Shown here one piece after another: positions 1 to 9,382 of a stretch of 64,000 bases of DNA. Under the pieces are notes generated by a model. The model did no database searches and had not been told where the DNA came from. It saw only the letters and a list, made by a program, of their open reading frames with translations. Position numbers and translations under genes: made by a program. Origin of the DNA: Bacteroidales bacterium (GTDB lineage: Bacteria; Bacteroidota; Bacteroidia; Bacteroidales; UBA932); assembly GCA_029010575.1 (NCBI GenBank), contig JAQXKS010000020.1:1-64000 (forward strand), in the 5' to 3' direction. Each line of letters starts with the position of its first letter. Position 1 is the stretch's first letter.

Positions 1-2389
1 GGAGATCTTTCTGCACGACAGCTGGCACGGCAGAGACGACATCTCTCCTATGCTGACTACACCATTCACAGATATATTCTATCCGGCAGGTAAAGAGAAC
101 TCAACCACACTTGGCAAGTTCGCCACAGAGACAATAATAAAGGTTACAGTCCCTGCAATCAAGAAAGGCAGGGAGGTAGCAATCTGCGGCAATATTCCTG
201 AACTTGGCTCATGGAATCCGGCAAAAGCGCCTGTAATGCAGCCCGTTTCAGGATCTGCATGGGTAATTCACCTTGATGCAAGTAAAATATCCAAAGATCT
301 GGAATTCAAGTTTATAACAAGGAATACACTGACCAAAGAAGAGGCTATTTGGGAAGACTCAGCAAATAGAAGAATCTCTATACCGCTTACATCAGAGAAT
401 CAGACCCACCTTTTCGAATATTCGGGAGCCGCATTCCCACTTGCGCGTCCAAAATTTTTCGGAACCGCCATACCCGTCTTTTCTCTCAAAAGCGCCACGA
501 GCTGCGGAATCGGAGACTTCAGCGATCTGAGACCCTTTGCTGACTGGATTAGCCTTACGGGACAGAATATCATACAGATACTGCCAATAAACGACACCAC
601 ATCGACAGGAACATGGACAGACTCTTACCCCTACGGCGGAATCTCTGTCAACGCCCTACATCCTATCTACATCAATATCCCTGAGATAGGAAAATTCAAG
701 ACAAAAAAGGCTCTTGCCGAATATGAAAAGGGAAGAAAAGAACTTGAAAGCAAGGATTCTGTTGACTACGAGGCAGTTTTGAAATTTAAAATGAAATACC
801 TCAGGATACAGTTCGAGAGCCACCGTGCCACTACATTTGCAGAGAAGGGGTACAAGGAGTTCCTAGACCGCAACACAGAATGGCTGCTCCCCTACTGTTC
901 ATTCTGCCTCCTGAGAGACAAATTCGGAACCCCCGACTTTTCAAAATGGGAAGAATACTCCGTGTACGATCCCGAACGTGTGAAAGACCTTGATATCGAC
1001 TTCCATCTTTTCGTGCAGTACCACCTCCACAAACAGCTTGTCAAGTCAGTAGAATATATGCACTCTAAAGGTATAGCACTCAAAGGCGATATTCCTATTG
1101 GAATTACCCCCTTGAGCGCAGATGCCTGGGCAGACCCACGTCTGTTCAACAGCTCTTCTCAGGCAGGAGCACCCCCGGATGACTTTTCAGTCGAAGGACA
1201 GAACTGGGGATTCCCTACCTACAACTGGGATATCATGAGAGAAGACGGATACCGCTGGTGGAAGAACAGATTCACCAAGATGTCTGAATACTTTGATGCG
1301 TACAGAATCGACCATGTATTAGGTTTTTTCAGAATATGGGAAATTCCCTCAACTCAGGTAAATGGTCTTATGGGACACTTCTCACCTGCTCTTCCGTTCT
1401 CATATGAGGAGCTAAGATGTTTCGGTTTCAGATTCGACTACCACCGTCATGCGACACCATACATCAGATACTACCAGGTTAAGGAGATGTTCGCAGACAG
1501 AAGCGCCTATGTAATCCAGACCTTCCTCCAAAGCAACCAATATGAAGTTTTCACACTCAGAGAAGAGTTTAACACCCAGAAGAAACTGGAATTATGGTTC
1601 AAGGACAAGAACGACGATGCCCTGATGAAGGGCTTGATGGCTCTGGTGGGGGAAGTGCTCTTCATTGAAGACGAAAACCAGATGGGAATGTACCATCCAA
1701 GAATTTCTGCACAGAATACCTACTCTTACAAAGCACTTTCACAAGAAGAAAAGAACGCTTACAACCAGCTCTACAACCACTACTTCTACGAAAGACATAA
1801 TGGATTCTGGTGGGAATCGGCAATGAAGAAGCTTCCTGAAATCATAGGCGCGACAGGTATGCTCACATGCGCTGAAGACCTCGGAATGATACCCGCCTGC
1901 GTCCCTGATGTAATGAGCCGATTAAGGATGCTCTCGCTTGAGATCCAGAGAATGCCTAAAGATCCACATCAGAGATTCGCCAATCCAGCTCACTATCCTT
2001 ACCTGAGTGTCTGCACTACAGGTACTCACGATACATCCACACTGCGTGGATGGTGGGAAGAAGACAGGAACATTTCACAGAAATATTATAATGAAGTATT
2101 GTGTGAACAAGGTGCTGCCCCATACTTCTGTGAACCATGGGTATGTGAAAAGATAGTAAACAGCCATATACATAGTTCATCGATGCTTGTCATCCTTCCT
2201 TTTGCAGACTGGCTCTCGACAGACGGTTCAATAAGAGCCACTAATCCTGAGTCAGAAAGGATTAATATTCCCGCTAATCCAAAACATTACTGGAAATACA
2301 GAATGCATATTCCCATCGAAGAACTCCATGATTCCAAAGACTTCAACAGCAAGCTTACAGCGATGATTCTTGCCGGTAAAAGAGATTGA
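1..2389 (+). CDS. malQ: 4-alpha-glucanotransferase (amylomaltase, GH77) with starch-binding (CBM20-like) N-terminal region; 5' end outside window
   Basis: Frame open upstream of listed ATG (EIFLHDSWHGRDDISPM...); CBM20-like 'ICGNIPELGSWNPAKAPVM'; GH77 motifs 'YRIDHVLGFFRIWEIP', 'CAEDLGMIPACVPDVM', 'GTHDTSTLRGWW'. Confidence 0.93.
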   Translation, partial: EIFLHDSWHGRDDISPMLTTPFTDIFYPAGKENSTTLGKFATETIIKVTVPAIKKGREVAICGNIPELGSWNPAKAPVMQPVSGSAWVIHLDASKISKDLEFKFITRNTLTKEEAIWEDSANRRISIPLTSENQTHLFEYSGAAFPLARPKFFGTAIPVFSLKSATSCGIGDFSDLRPFADWISLTGQNIIQILPINDTTSTGTWTDSYPYGGISVNALHPIYINIPEIGKFKTKKALAEYEKGRKELESKDSVDYEAVLKFKMKYLRIQFESHRATTFAEKGYKEFLDRNTEWLLPYCSFCLLRDKFGTPDFSKWEEYSVYDPERVKDLDIDFHLFVQYHLHKQLVKSVEYMHSKGIALKGDIPIGITPLSADAWADPRLFNSSSQAGAPPDDFSVEGQNWGFPTYNWDIMREDGYRWWKNRFTKMSEYFDAYRIDHVLGFFRIWEIPSTQVNGLMGHFSPALPFSYEELRCFGFRFDYHRHATPYIRYYQVKEMFADRSAYVIQTFLQSNQYEVFTLREEFNTQKKLELWFKDKNDDALMKGLMALVGEVLFIEDENQMGMYHPRISAQNTYSYKALSQEEKNAYNQLYNHYFYERHNGFWWESAMKKLPEIIGATGMLTCAEDLGMIPACVPDVMSRLRMLSLEIQRMPKDPHQRFANPAHYPYLSVCTTGTHDTSTLRGWWEEDRNISQKYYNEVLCEQGAAPYFCEPWVCEKIVNSHIHSSSMLVILPFADWLSTDGSIRATNPESERINIPANPKHYWKYRMHIPIEELHDSKDFNSKLTAMILAGKRD

Positions 2390-2408
2390 CATGGTATAGT
2401 TTTTGCAA

Positions 2409-2438
2409 TTGCAGTTTAAATTTAAACAATCATTTTTG
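2409..2438 (+). promoter_or_regulatory. Candidate Bacteroidetes promoter (TTG-N19-CAttTTTG, one mismatch) 3 nt before ATG 2442
   Basis: TTG 2409-2411, CATTTTTG 2431-2438. Confidence 0.4.
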
Positions 2439-2441
2439 CTT

Positions 2442-3533
2442 ATGAAACGATTAATTTTAATTATGGCTGCCATAGTGTTCATGGTTAGCTGTGACAGGAC
2501 TAAGGCACCTGAAAATCCCGGACATCTTACTGGAACATTCAGTGCTGACAGCACTTCTACTATCATTCTGAACGGAGTTTCATTCACAGGAGCTGAATTC
2601 AAAGACGCTTCTGTTACTACTTCATCTAACGGTGAAAACCAGTACAATTTAGTAATAAATAACATCATTCCCGGAATAGATGCTCTTGAGTGTTCTGCTT
2701 CCACATTAGATTCAAAGACATCTCCAGCTGAGAGTGATTTCTCACTAACCGGTTCGGCAACAAACGGAAACAGAAACTTTTACTTAAAAGTGGTTCTTAC
2801 ATCATCATCCACAATCAAGACCCTTGATATCTCCGAAAAGAACAACGGAGTCATTGCCGGAAAATGGAGACCCTCAGGTCTGGTTGCAGACATACAGTCT
2901 CCCCAGCTTCAGGGTATCGACGTACAGCAGCTTGCCGACCAGATCTCTAATTTCATCTTTACTGAAGAAAATACGAAAGATGCCCTGATCTGTCTCTCCG
3001 ATGATGGTTCCATTTCAGTAGCAGAATTTGAAAAGGACTCTCTCATGATCAAGGTTTTACCTACATACTACGTAGACGAGGCGGAATCTCTGATCTACAT
3101 CTGTTTCAACCAACTATTTGCAGAGTGTTTCGCTACTGATGTGAAAGACAATCCTAAACTGCAGGATATTCTCAACAGATTCGGTATTGGGGACTCATTC
3201 ATAAATAATCCCACAGCCTTTGCCATTCCACTGCGATATGAGAAAAACGGCAAGGAGCTTAGCGTATATGTCGATGAAAAGATTCTTATGCCCAAGAAAG
3301 AGCTGATAGACCTCCAGCTCAATCTGGTCAAGGCATTCTTGAATACCCTTACCTACGAAGAATTCTGTAACGAATACTCAGATTTAAAAGCCTATTTGGA
3401 AGAGTCCATGCAGATGGAGATAAACGAACAAACATTCAATACTATAAAACAGGTTTTGGTAATGGTTATCGACATCTTCCTGGATGAACAGACCACATAC
3501 AAGCTTGGACTCAAGTTTGAATCAGTTGCATAA
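2442..3533 (+). CDS. Lipoprotein of unknown function
   Basis: Start set to MKRLILIMAAIVFMVSC (lipobox); precedes radA with 1-nt stop/start overlap. Confidence 0.75.
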   Translation: MKRLILIMAAIVFMVSCDRTKAPENPGHLTGTFSADSTSTIILNGVSFTGAEFKDASVTTSSNGENQYNLVINNIIPGIDALECSASTLDSKTSPAESDFSLTGSATNGNRNFYLKVVLTSSSTIKTLDISEKNNGVIAGKWRPSGLVADIQSPQLQGIDVQQLADQISNFIFTEENTKDALICLSDDGSISVAEFEKDSLMIKVLPTYYVDEAESLIYICFNQLFAECFATDVKDNPKLQDILNRFGIGDSFINNPTAFAIPLRYEKNGKELSVYVDEKILMPKKELIDLQLNLVKAFLNTLTYEEFCNEYSDLKAYLEESMQMEINEQTFNTIKQVLVMVIDIFLDEQTTYKLGLKFESVA

Positions 3534-4933
3534 TGGTAAAGACTACGAGTGTATGGTTCTGCTCGAACTGCGGAACCGAAAGTGCGAAATGGATGGGCAG
3601 ATGCCCTGCGTGCGGAGAGTGGAACACTATGGTCGAAGAGCCAAAGGCGAGTAAAAAGAGCTCCCTTTCCCGTGAAAAGTCATTCATGGGGAAGGGAGAA
3701 TCTTCTGCTGTAAAGCTCAATGAGATCTCCCTTAACGGTGAAAACAGAATTTCCATCTGCAACAAGGAGATAGAGAGAATACTGGGAGGAGGCATAGTTC
3801 CGGGTTCTCTTATTTTGCTCGGAGGTGAACCAGGAATCGGCAAATCTACACTTTCACTGCAGATTCCCTTAGCAAGCAAAGATCTCAAGACCCTCTATGT
3901 TTCAGGAGAAGAGTCTCCAAAACAGATTAAATTGAGGGCTTTGAGGCTGATGGAAGGAATGAACAGCTACGCAATAACCGGAGACAACTGTACTATACTT
4001 GGAGAGACGCTCATAGAGAACATTATTGCAAAGGCTAAGGAGATCAAACCTGAGCTGATGGTAGTCGATTCTATTCAGACCATCTACACAGACACGATAG
4101 AATCTTCAGCCAGCAGTGTATCGCAGGTTCGCGAATGTGCCTCCTTACTGCTCAGATTTGCAAAAGAGAGCAACACCCCTATTATCATCATCGGACACAT
4201 TACAAAAGACGGTTCTATAGCCGGTCCCAAAGTACTGGAGCATATCGTGGATGTAGTTCTCCAATTCGAAGGGGATTCGCGCCAGTCTCACCGTATACTT
4301 AGAAGCATCAAGAACAGATTTGGTTCTACAGCTGAGATTGCCATCTTTGAAATGACTGGAAGAGGTCTCAGAGAGGTAGCCAACCCTTCAGAGATACTCA
4401 CACCTGTACACGATGAGAGTCTTAGCGGGATTGCTGTCGGAAGCATGCTTGATGGGACAAGACCCTTCCTAATCGAAATCCAGTCTCTGGTCTCGACGGC
4501 AGCGTATGGGATGCCCCAACGAAGCGCAACAGGTTTCGATGCGAGACGACTAAATATGATCCTTGCCGTGCTGGAAAAGAGGGCAGGATTCAAACTCTCG
4601 TCCAAAGATGTATTTTTAAATATAGCTGGAGGACTTAAGGTAAGTGACCCTGCCTGCGACCTTGCAGTGGCTGCCGCCATTCTTTCGTCCAACTTCGATG
4701 AACCCATCTCGACCAAGCACTGCTTTGCAGCTGAGGTTGGACTCAGTGGAGAGATCCGTCCCGTAGGACAGATCGAAAGAAGAATCAGCGAAGCTGCCCG
4801 ACTGGGTTATGAAAAGATCTTTATATCAGCATACAACCTCTCTGGCGACTTAAGGAAGAAATGGAGGGAGAGCGGACTGGAAATTATTGAAATAAAGGAT
4901 ATTGCAGCACTATGCAGAAATCTGTTCAAATAA
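3533..4933 (+). CDS. radA: DNA repair protein RadA
   Basis: N-terminal zinc finger CSNCGTESAKWMGRCPACGEWNT; Walker A GGEPGIGKSTL; Lon-like C-terminal domain. Confidence 0.96.
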   Translation: MVKTTSVWFCSNCGTESAKWMGRCPACGEWNTMVEEPKASKKSSLSREKSFMGKGESSAVKLNEISLNGENRISICNKEIERILGGGIVPGSLILLGGEPGIGKSTLSLQIPLASKDLKTLYVSGEESPKQIKLRALRLMEGMNSYAITGDNCTILGETLIENIIAKAKEIKPELMVVDSIQTIYTDTIESSASSVSQVRECASLLLRFAKESNTPIIIIGHITKDGSIAGPKVLEHIVDVVLQFEGDSRQSHRILRSIKNRFGSTAEIAIFEMTGRGLREVANPSEILTPVHDESLSGIAVGSMLDGTRPFLIEIQSLVSTAAYGMPQRSATGFDARRLNMILAVLEKRAGFKLSSKDVFLNIAGGLKVSDPACDLAVAAAILSSNFDEPISTKHCFAAEVGLSGEIRPVGQIERRISEAARLGYEKIFISAYNLSGDLRKKWRESGLEIIEIKDIAALCRNLFK

Positions 4934-6513
4934 TATTGATAGCCATCTCGGCTTTCATGCTATCACTCGCGGCCAATGCCGAAGCTGCGAGCGATTCGAT
5001 CTTGATAAGAAAGATTCTTGACTATACAGAGAAGAGCAGACGGGAGTGGAGGATTCCCGGTCTTTCACTTGCAGTAGTAAGGGGAGATTCCACCATTATC
5101 CTCGAAGCCTTGGGGGTAAAGCAGACCGGCACAAGCGAGGCCGTAGATCCCGCCACAATATTCCATATCGGTTCGATGAGCAAGGCCTTTACAGCTGCTG
5201 TGATAGCCTCTGTCGTGGATCAGGGTCTTCTGAGCTGGGATGACAAAGTCAAAGACATACTTCCTGACTTTCGGTGGTACTGCGACTCCGTTGAGCAGAA
5301 TCTCAAGGTCAAGGAGCTTCTGACTCACGGCACCGGTCTGGTGGCCCAGGTCGGAACCTATCTTCCCAATTTAGGTTATACACGCGATGACATATACAGG
5401 CTAATCAGATATTTCGAACCATATTACCAACCAGGCGAAAAGTTCGCATATAACAATGTCACCTTTATCATCGCTGCCAAGGTGATAGAGAAGGTTACGG
5501 GTATGAGCTGGGAAGAGAACGTCCGTAACAGAATCTTCTCCCCTTTGCAGATGGATAATTCCACACCAGACGCCACCGGATATATCAACTCCGATAATCG
5601 TGCGACAGCACACTATTTCGGATACAGAAAAGGGAAGAAGAGTGCTAGTGAATCTATCGTCATATCACCGCTCAAGGGTGAGGAAAGAGCCCTTTACTGG
5701 GTCTCCACAATCGGCCCTGCCGGCGGAATCTGCTCCAATGCGGAGGATATGGCAAAATGGATTAGATTCCATCTTAATAACGGAGTTGTAAACCTGCATG
5801 GGGTATTCAACGAGATAAGTTATGATTATCCTTGCAGGATAATTTCACCCGAAGAGATGAAATTTATGCACACAGGTGCGATGCATGTCAGAAATGACTC
5901 TACCTTTTCCAGAGATTACGGCTATTGCTGGTATATAGAACAAAACCAGTCGTATAGAATAATTTACCACACAGGTACCACTTGGGGATTTACAGGGGTA
6001 TGCGGCTTCGTGCCGGAACTCGATCTGGGTGTAGTATTATTATGTAATTCTGAAGTATCGGAATACGCAAGAATGGGAATCCTCAGATATATAGCAGATA
6101 CCTTCTCGGCACAGAGTTCCCCTCTGCAGTACGAACCGGAAGATTATAGTGCAAAAGGGCTTGAAAAGTGGTTAGAAGCCAAGAAAAGGGGAGCACGGAG
6201 GAGTGTTCCATGCAAGATCAAGAGACTCAGTGAAGTACCCGATATTAGCAAGCTCACTGGTATATATCATAAAGAGGCTCCTCTGGGTGATGCTGTCATC
6301 ACCATAAAGAACGGCAAACTCTATATGAAAATTGGCTCCATGGGATGGGAGCATAGACTGACCCATGTCAAGGGTAACGAATTTCACCTTAGAAGTCAGG
6401 GACATACCTTCCCTGTCTTTTTCCATAATTACGGAACGGGAGATAGCGGAAAGGTGGACTTTGAAATAGATTTCAACTACAACGAAAACTTCGGACCTTG
6501 GATCAAGAATTGA
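4912..6513 (+). CDS. Exported serine beta-lactamase-like hydrolase (class C / PBP4*-like)
   Basis: Signal peptide; SMSKAFTAA (SxxK), 'YNNVTF' (YxN), 'HTGTTWGFTG' (HTG); overlaps radA by 22 nt. Confidence 0.88.
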   Translation: MQKSVQIILIAISAFMLSLAANAEAASDSILIRKILDYTEKSRREWRIPGLSLAVVRGDSTIILEALGVKQTGTSEAVDPATIFHIGSMSKAFTAAVIASVVDQGLLSWDDKVKDILPDFRWYCDSVEQNLKVKELLTHGTGLVAQVGTYLPNLGYTRDDIYRLIRYFEPYYQPGEKFAYNNVTFIIAAKVIEKVTGMSWEENVRNRIFSPLQMDNSTPDATGYINSDNRATAHYFGYRKGKKSASESIVISPLKGEERALYWVSTIGPAGGICSNAEDMAKWIRFHLNNGVVNLHGVFNEISYDYPCRIISPEEMKFMHTGAMHVRNDSTFSRDYGYCWYIEQNQSYRIIYHTGTTWGFTGVCGFVPELDLGVVLLCNSEVSEYARMGILRYIADTFSAQSSPLQYEPEDYSAKGLEKWLEAKKRGARRSVPCKIKRLSEVPDISKLTGIYHKEAPLGDAVITIKNGKLYMKIGSMGWEHRLTHVKGNEFHLRSQGHTFPVFFHNYGTGDSGKVDFEIDFNYNENFGPWIKN

Positions 6514-6982
6514 CGAAATCCTCCAACCATACCTGACGATCAATGGGGTTGTCAAGAGAAATCATTGTATCTGTTTTCTGGATACCGGGAATATTCTGAA
6601 TACTGTGAACCAATACATTCATCAGATGATCGTGATCTTCACAGAAGATTTTCAGCAAAAGTGTATATTTCCCCGTAACATAATGACATTCAACCACCTC
6701 TGGAACTTTCCTAATAGCATTGATAACTTCGTCGTACCTCTTCGATTCTGACAAAATCACACCCACAAAGGCACATACGTCAAATCCAAGTGCCGAAGGT
6801 TTGACCAACAAACGTGAACCTGCAATTATACCCTGAGATTCCATCTTCCTGACTCTCTGATGTATCGCAGCTCCTGACACTTCGCACTCACGAGCAATCT
6901 CTAAAAAAGGCATTCTGGCATTCTTAACAAGAAACGATAAAATCTTCCTGTCAATCTTATCCAACTGGTACTTGTTGCTCAT
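6503..6982 (-). CDS. Lrp/AsnC family transcriptional regulator
   Basis: N-terminal HTH 'LDKIDRKILSFLVKNARMPFLEIARECEVSGAAIHQRVRKME' plus RAM-like C-terminal half. Confidence 0.92.
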   Translation of the reverse strand: MSNKYQLDKIDRKILSFLVKNARMPFLEIARECEVSGAAIHQRVRKMESQGIIAGSRLLVKPSALGFDVCAFVGVILSESKRYDEVINAIRKVPEVVECHYVTGKYTLLLKIFCEDHDHLMNVLVHSIQNIPGIQKTDTMISLDNPIDRQVWLEDFVNS

Positions 6983-6991
6983 ATCTCAATA

Positions 6992-9307
6992 CTATTTTTT
7001 TGTTTTCTTTTTAGTTTTAGGGGCATTGATTATTTCAAGGCACTCTTGAACTGTCAGTTCAAGAGGATTCTTGGTCTTAGGAATCTTGTAGTTTTCCCCC
7101 GCACACTTAATATAGGGACCGAAACGGCCTTGAAGAATCTCTATTCCCTGCTCAGGGAACTGCTTGATATGTTTATTGAGCTCCTTCTCTTCGTTTTCCT
7201 TGATAAGTTCAATTGCCTCCTCAATGGTAACTGAATATGGATCCATGTTCTTGCGCAGTGAGGTGTATTTACCACTGTATTTAATGTAGGGGCCAAAACG
7301 TCCTACCGAGCAGACAACACTCTCTCCATTATATTCTCCCAAAACACGAGGGAGGGCAAACAGTTTAAGAGCCTCATCAAGTGTGACAGTATCGATAAGC
7401 ATACCCTTCTGCATAGAGGCATATTTCTTGTCTGGGTCATCATCCTGGCCGATCTGAACCAGTGAACCAAATCTGCCCATTCTGGCAATCACACACTTGC
7501 CTGTGGCAGGATCTGTACCCAGAACCCTCCTTGAGGAGATATGCTCCTTATCATGCTCCACAGATTCGACAATATTGTGGAAAGGTGAGTAGAAATCTGC
7601 TACCAGCTTGTTCCACACGAGCTTTCCTGCCGCAATCTTGTCGAAATCGGCCTCGACATTAGCTGTGAATCCATAATCCATAATAGAAGGAAATCTCTTT
7701 TCCAAAAAATCGGTAACGATAATTCCTATATCTTCAGGAAAGAGTTTGGCCCTTTCAGATCCAGTTACCTCTGTCTTCACCTTCTCTTCTATAGTATCCT
7801 TGGTCAATGTGAGGACCTTTACAGGATGTGCCTCTCCCTCCTTGTCATGCTTGGTGATATAGCCTCTCTGGTGAAGAGTGGATATGGTGGGAGCATATGT
7901 GGAGGGACGACCGATACCAAGTTCTTCCATCTTCTTGACAAGGGAGGCCTCTGAATAACGGGGAGAATGGGTTGTAGATTTCTCAGAGGCTTTGATCTGG
8001 TTCCTGAGCATAACATCAGAAACAGACAATGGAGGAAGCATCACTTCGTCATCCTCTTCAGTTGAATCATCATCACGGGACTCCATGTAGAGCTTGAGGA
8101 AACCATCGAAGAGAATAGTTGTTCCCAAAACATCGAAATGCTCACTGAAGTTGCTTCCGGCTATCTCAATCTGTGTCTTTTCGAGGCGCGCATCTGCCAT
8201 CTGGGATGCCACAGTCCTCTTCCATATAAGGTAATACAGCCTCTTTTCTGCTGTAGTTCCTGATATGTCACTATTGAAAATATTTGTGGGACGAATCGCT
8301 TCGTGCGCCTCCTGAGCACCTTTGACTGCCGTTTTGAACTGTCTGGCCTTATGGTACTGAGTTCCCAGGTTTTCGGTAATCCAGCCCTTTGCCGCACCTA
8401 TTGCCACCTTAGAGAGATTGGTGGAGTCTGTACGCATGTATGTAATCAGCCCCTGTTCATAGAGTTTCTGTGCAATAGACATTGTCTGGCTTACAGAGAA
8501 TCCGCACTTTCGTGATGCCTCCTGCTGGAGGGAAGAGGTGGTAAATGGAGGAGGTGGTGTTTTGGTGGTCTCTTTCTTTTCTATAGAACTAACTGAGAAT
8601 GAAGCATCCTTACAAAGTTCAAGAAAGTGACGGGTCTCTTCGACGCAAGAGAATTTTTTGTTAAGGATACCCTTTACAGTAGCAGATGCAGCTCTCTTAT
8701 CCCCCTTTTGCGGGACAAACACTCCCTCTACCTTGAAATACTGTTTTGACTGAAATGCGTTGATTTCTCGCTCTTTCTCCACGACAAGCCTAAGCGCTAC
8801 CGACTGAACTCTGCCGGCTGACAACTTCGGCTGGACCTTTTTCCAAAGAATCGGGGAGAGTTCGAAACCTACCAGGCGGTCAATCACCCTCCTTGCCTGC
8901 TGGGCCATTACCAGATTCAGATTGACATCACGTGGATTTTCTATTGCATGTAAGATTGCATCTTTTGTTATTTCGTGAAAAACGATTCTTTTGGTCTTTT
9001 CAGGATTTAGTTCAAGAGTCTGCTGAAGGTGCCATGCTATCGCCTCTCCTTCGCGGTCTTCATCGGATGCAAGCCATACAGTGGTGGCTTTTGAAGATGC
9101 TTTGCGAAGTTCTTCTACCACTTTTTCCTTATCAGACGAGACTTCATAAACCGGAAGAAAATCTTCATCGATTTTTATTCCAAGCTTTTTCTTGGATAGA
9201 TCCCTTATATGTCCAAATGAAGATTTTACTTCGTAGTCCTTACCTAATATTTTTTCTATTGTCTTAGCCTTTGCAGGAGACTCGACAATCACCAGATTCT
9301 CTCCCAT
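6992..9307 (-). CDS. topA: DNA topoisomerase I
   Basis: LVIVESPAKAKTIEKILG, TOPRIM 'ASDEDREGEAIAWHL', 'GLITYMRTDSTNLS'; C-terminal repeats. Confidence 0.97.
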   Translation of the reverse strand: MGENLVIVESPAKAKTIEKILGKDYEVKSSFGHIRDLSKKKLGIKIDEDFLPVYEVSSDKEKVVEELRKASSKATTVWLASDEDREGEAIAWHLQQTLELNPEKTKRIVFHEITKDAILHAIENPRDVNLNLVMAQQARRVIDRLVGFELSPILWKKVQPKLSAGRVQSVALRLVVEKEREINAFQSKQYFKVEGVFVPQKGDKRAASATVKGILNKKFSCVEETRHFLELCKDASFSVSSIEKKETTKTPPPPFTTSSLQQEASRKCGFSVSQTMSIAQKLYEQGLITYMRTDSTNLSKVAIGAAKGWITENLGTQYHKARQFKTAVKGAQEAHEAIRPTNIFNSDISGTTAEKRLYYLIWKRTVASQMADARLEKTQIEIAGSNFSEHFDVLGTTILFDGFLKLYMESRDDDSTEEDDEVMLPPLSVSDVMLRNQIKASEKSTTHSPRYSEASLVKKMEELGIGRPSTYAPTISTLHQRGYITKHDKEGEAHPVKVLTLTKDTIEEKVKTEVTGSERAKLFPEDIGIIVTDFLEKRFPSIMDYGFTANVEADFDKIAAGKLVWNKLVADFYSPFHNIVESVEHDKEHISSRRVLGTDPATGKCVIARMGRFGSLVQIGQDDDPDKKYASMQKGMLIDTVTLDEALKLFALPRVLGEYNGESVVCSVGRFGPYIKYSGKYTSLRKNMDPYSVTIEEAIELIKENEEKELNKHIKQFPEQGIEILQGRFGPYIKCAGENYKIPKTKNPLELTVQECLEIINAPKTKKKTKK

Positions 9308-9382
9308 ATTCCCTATACTATTATTTTAGCCATGCAAAGTAGCGATATTTTTTCTAACTTCGCAAAATTATTATTCATTGAA

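Noticed and set aside
2252-2704. 150-aa minus-strand ORF spanning malQ end and lipoprotein start
   Set aside because: Crosses two supported genes and a promoter on the other strand; no family motif.
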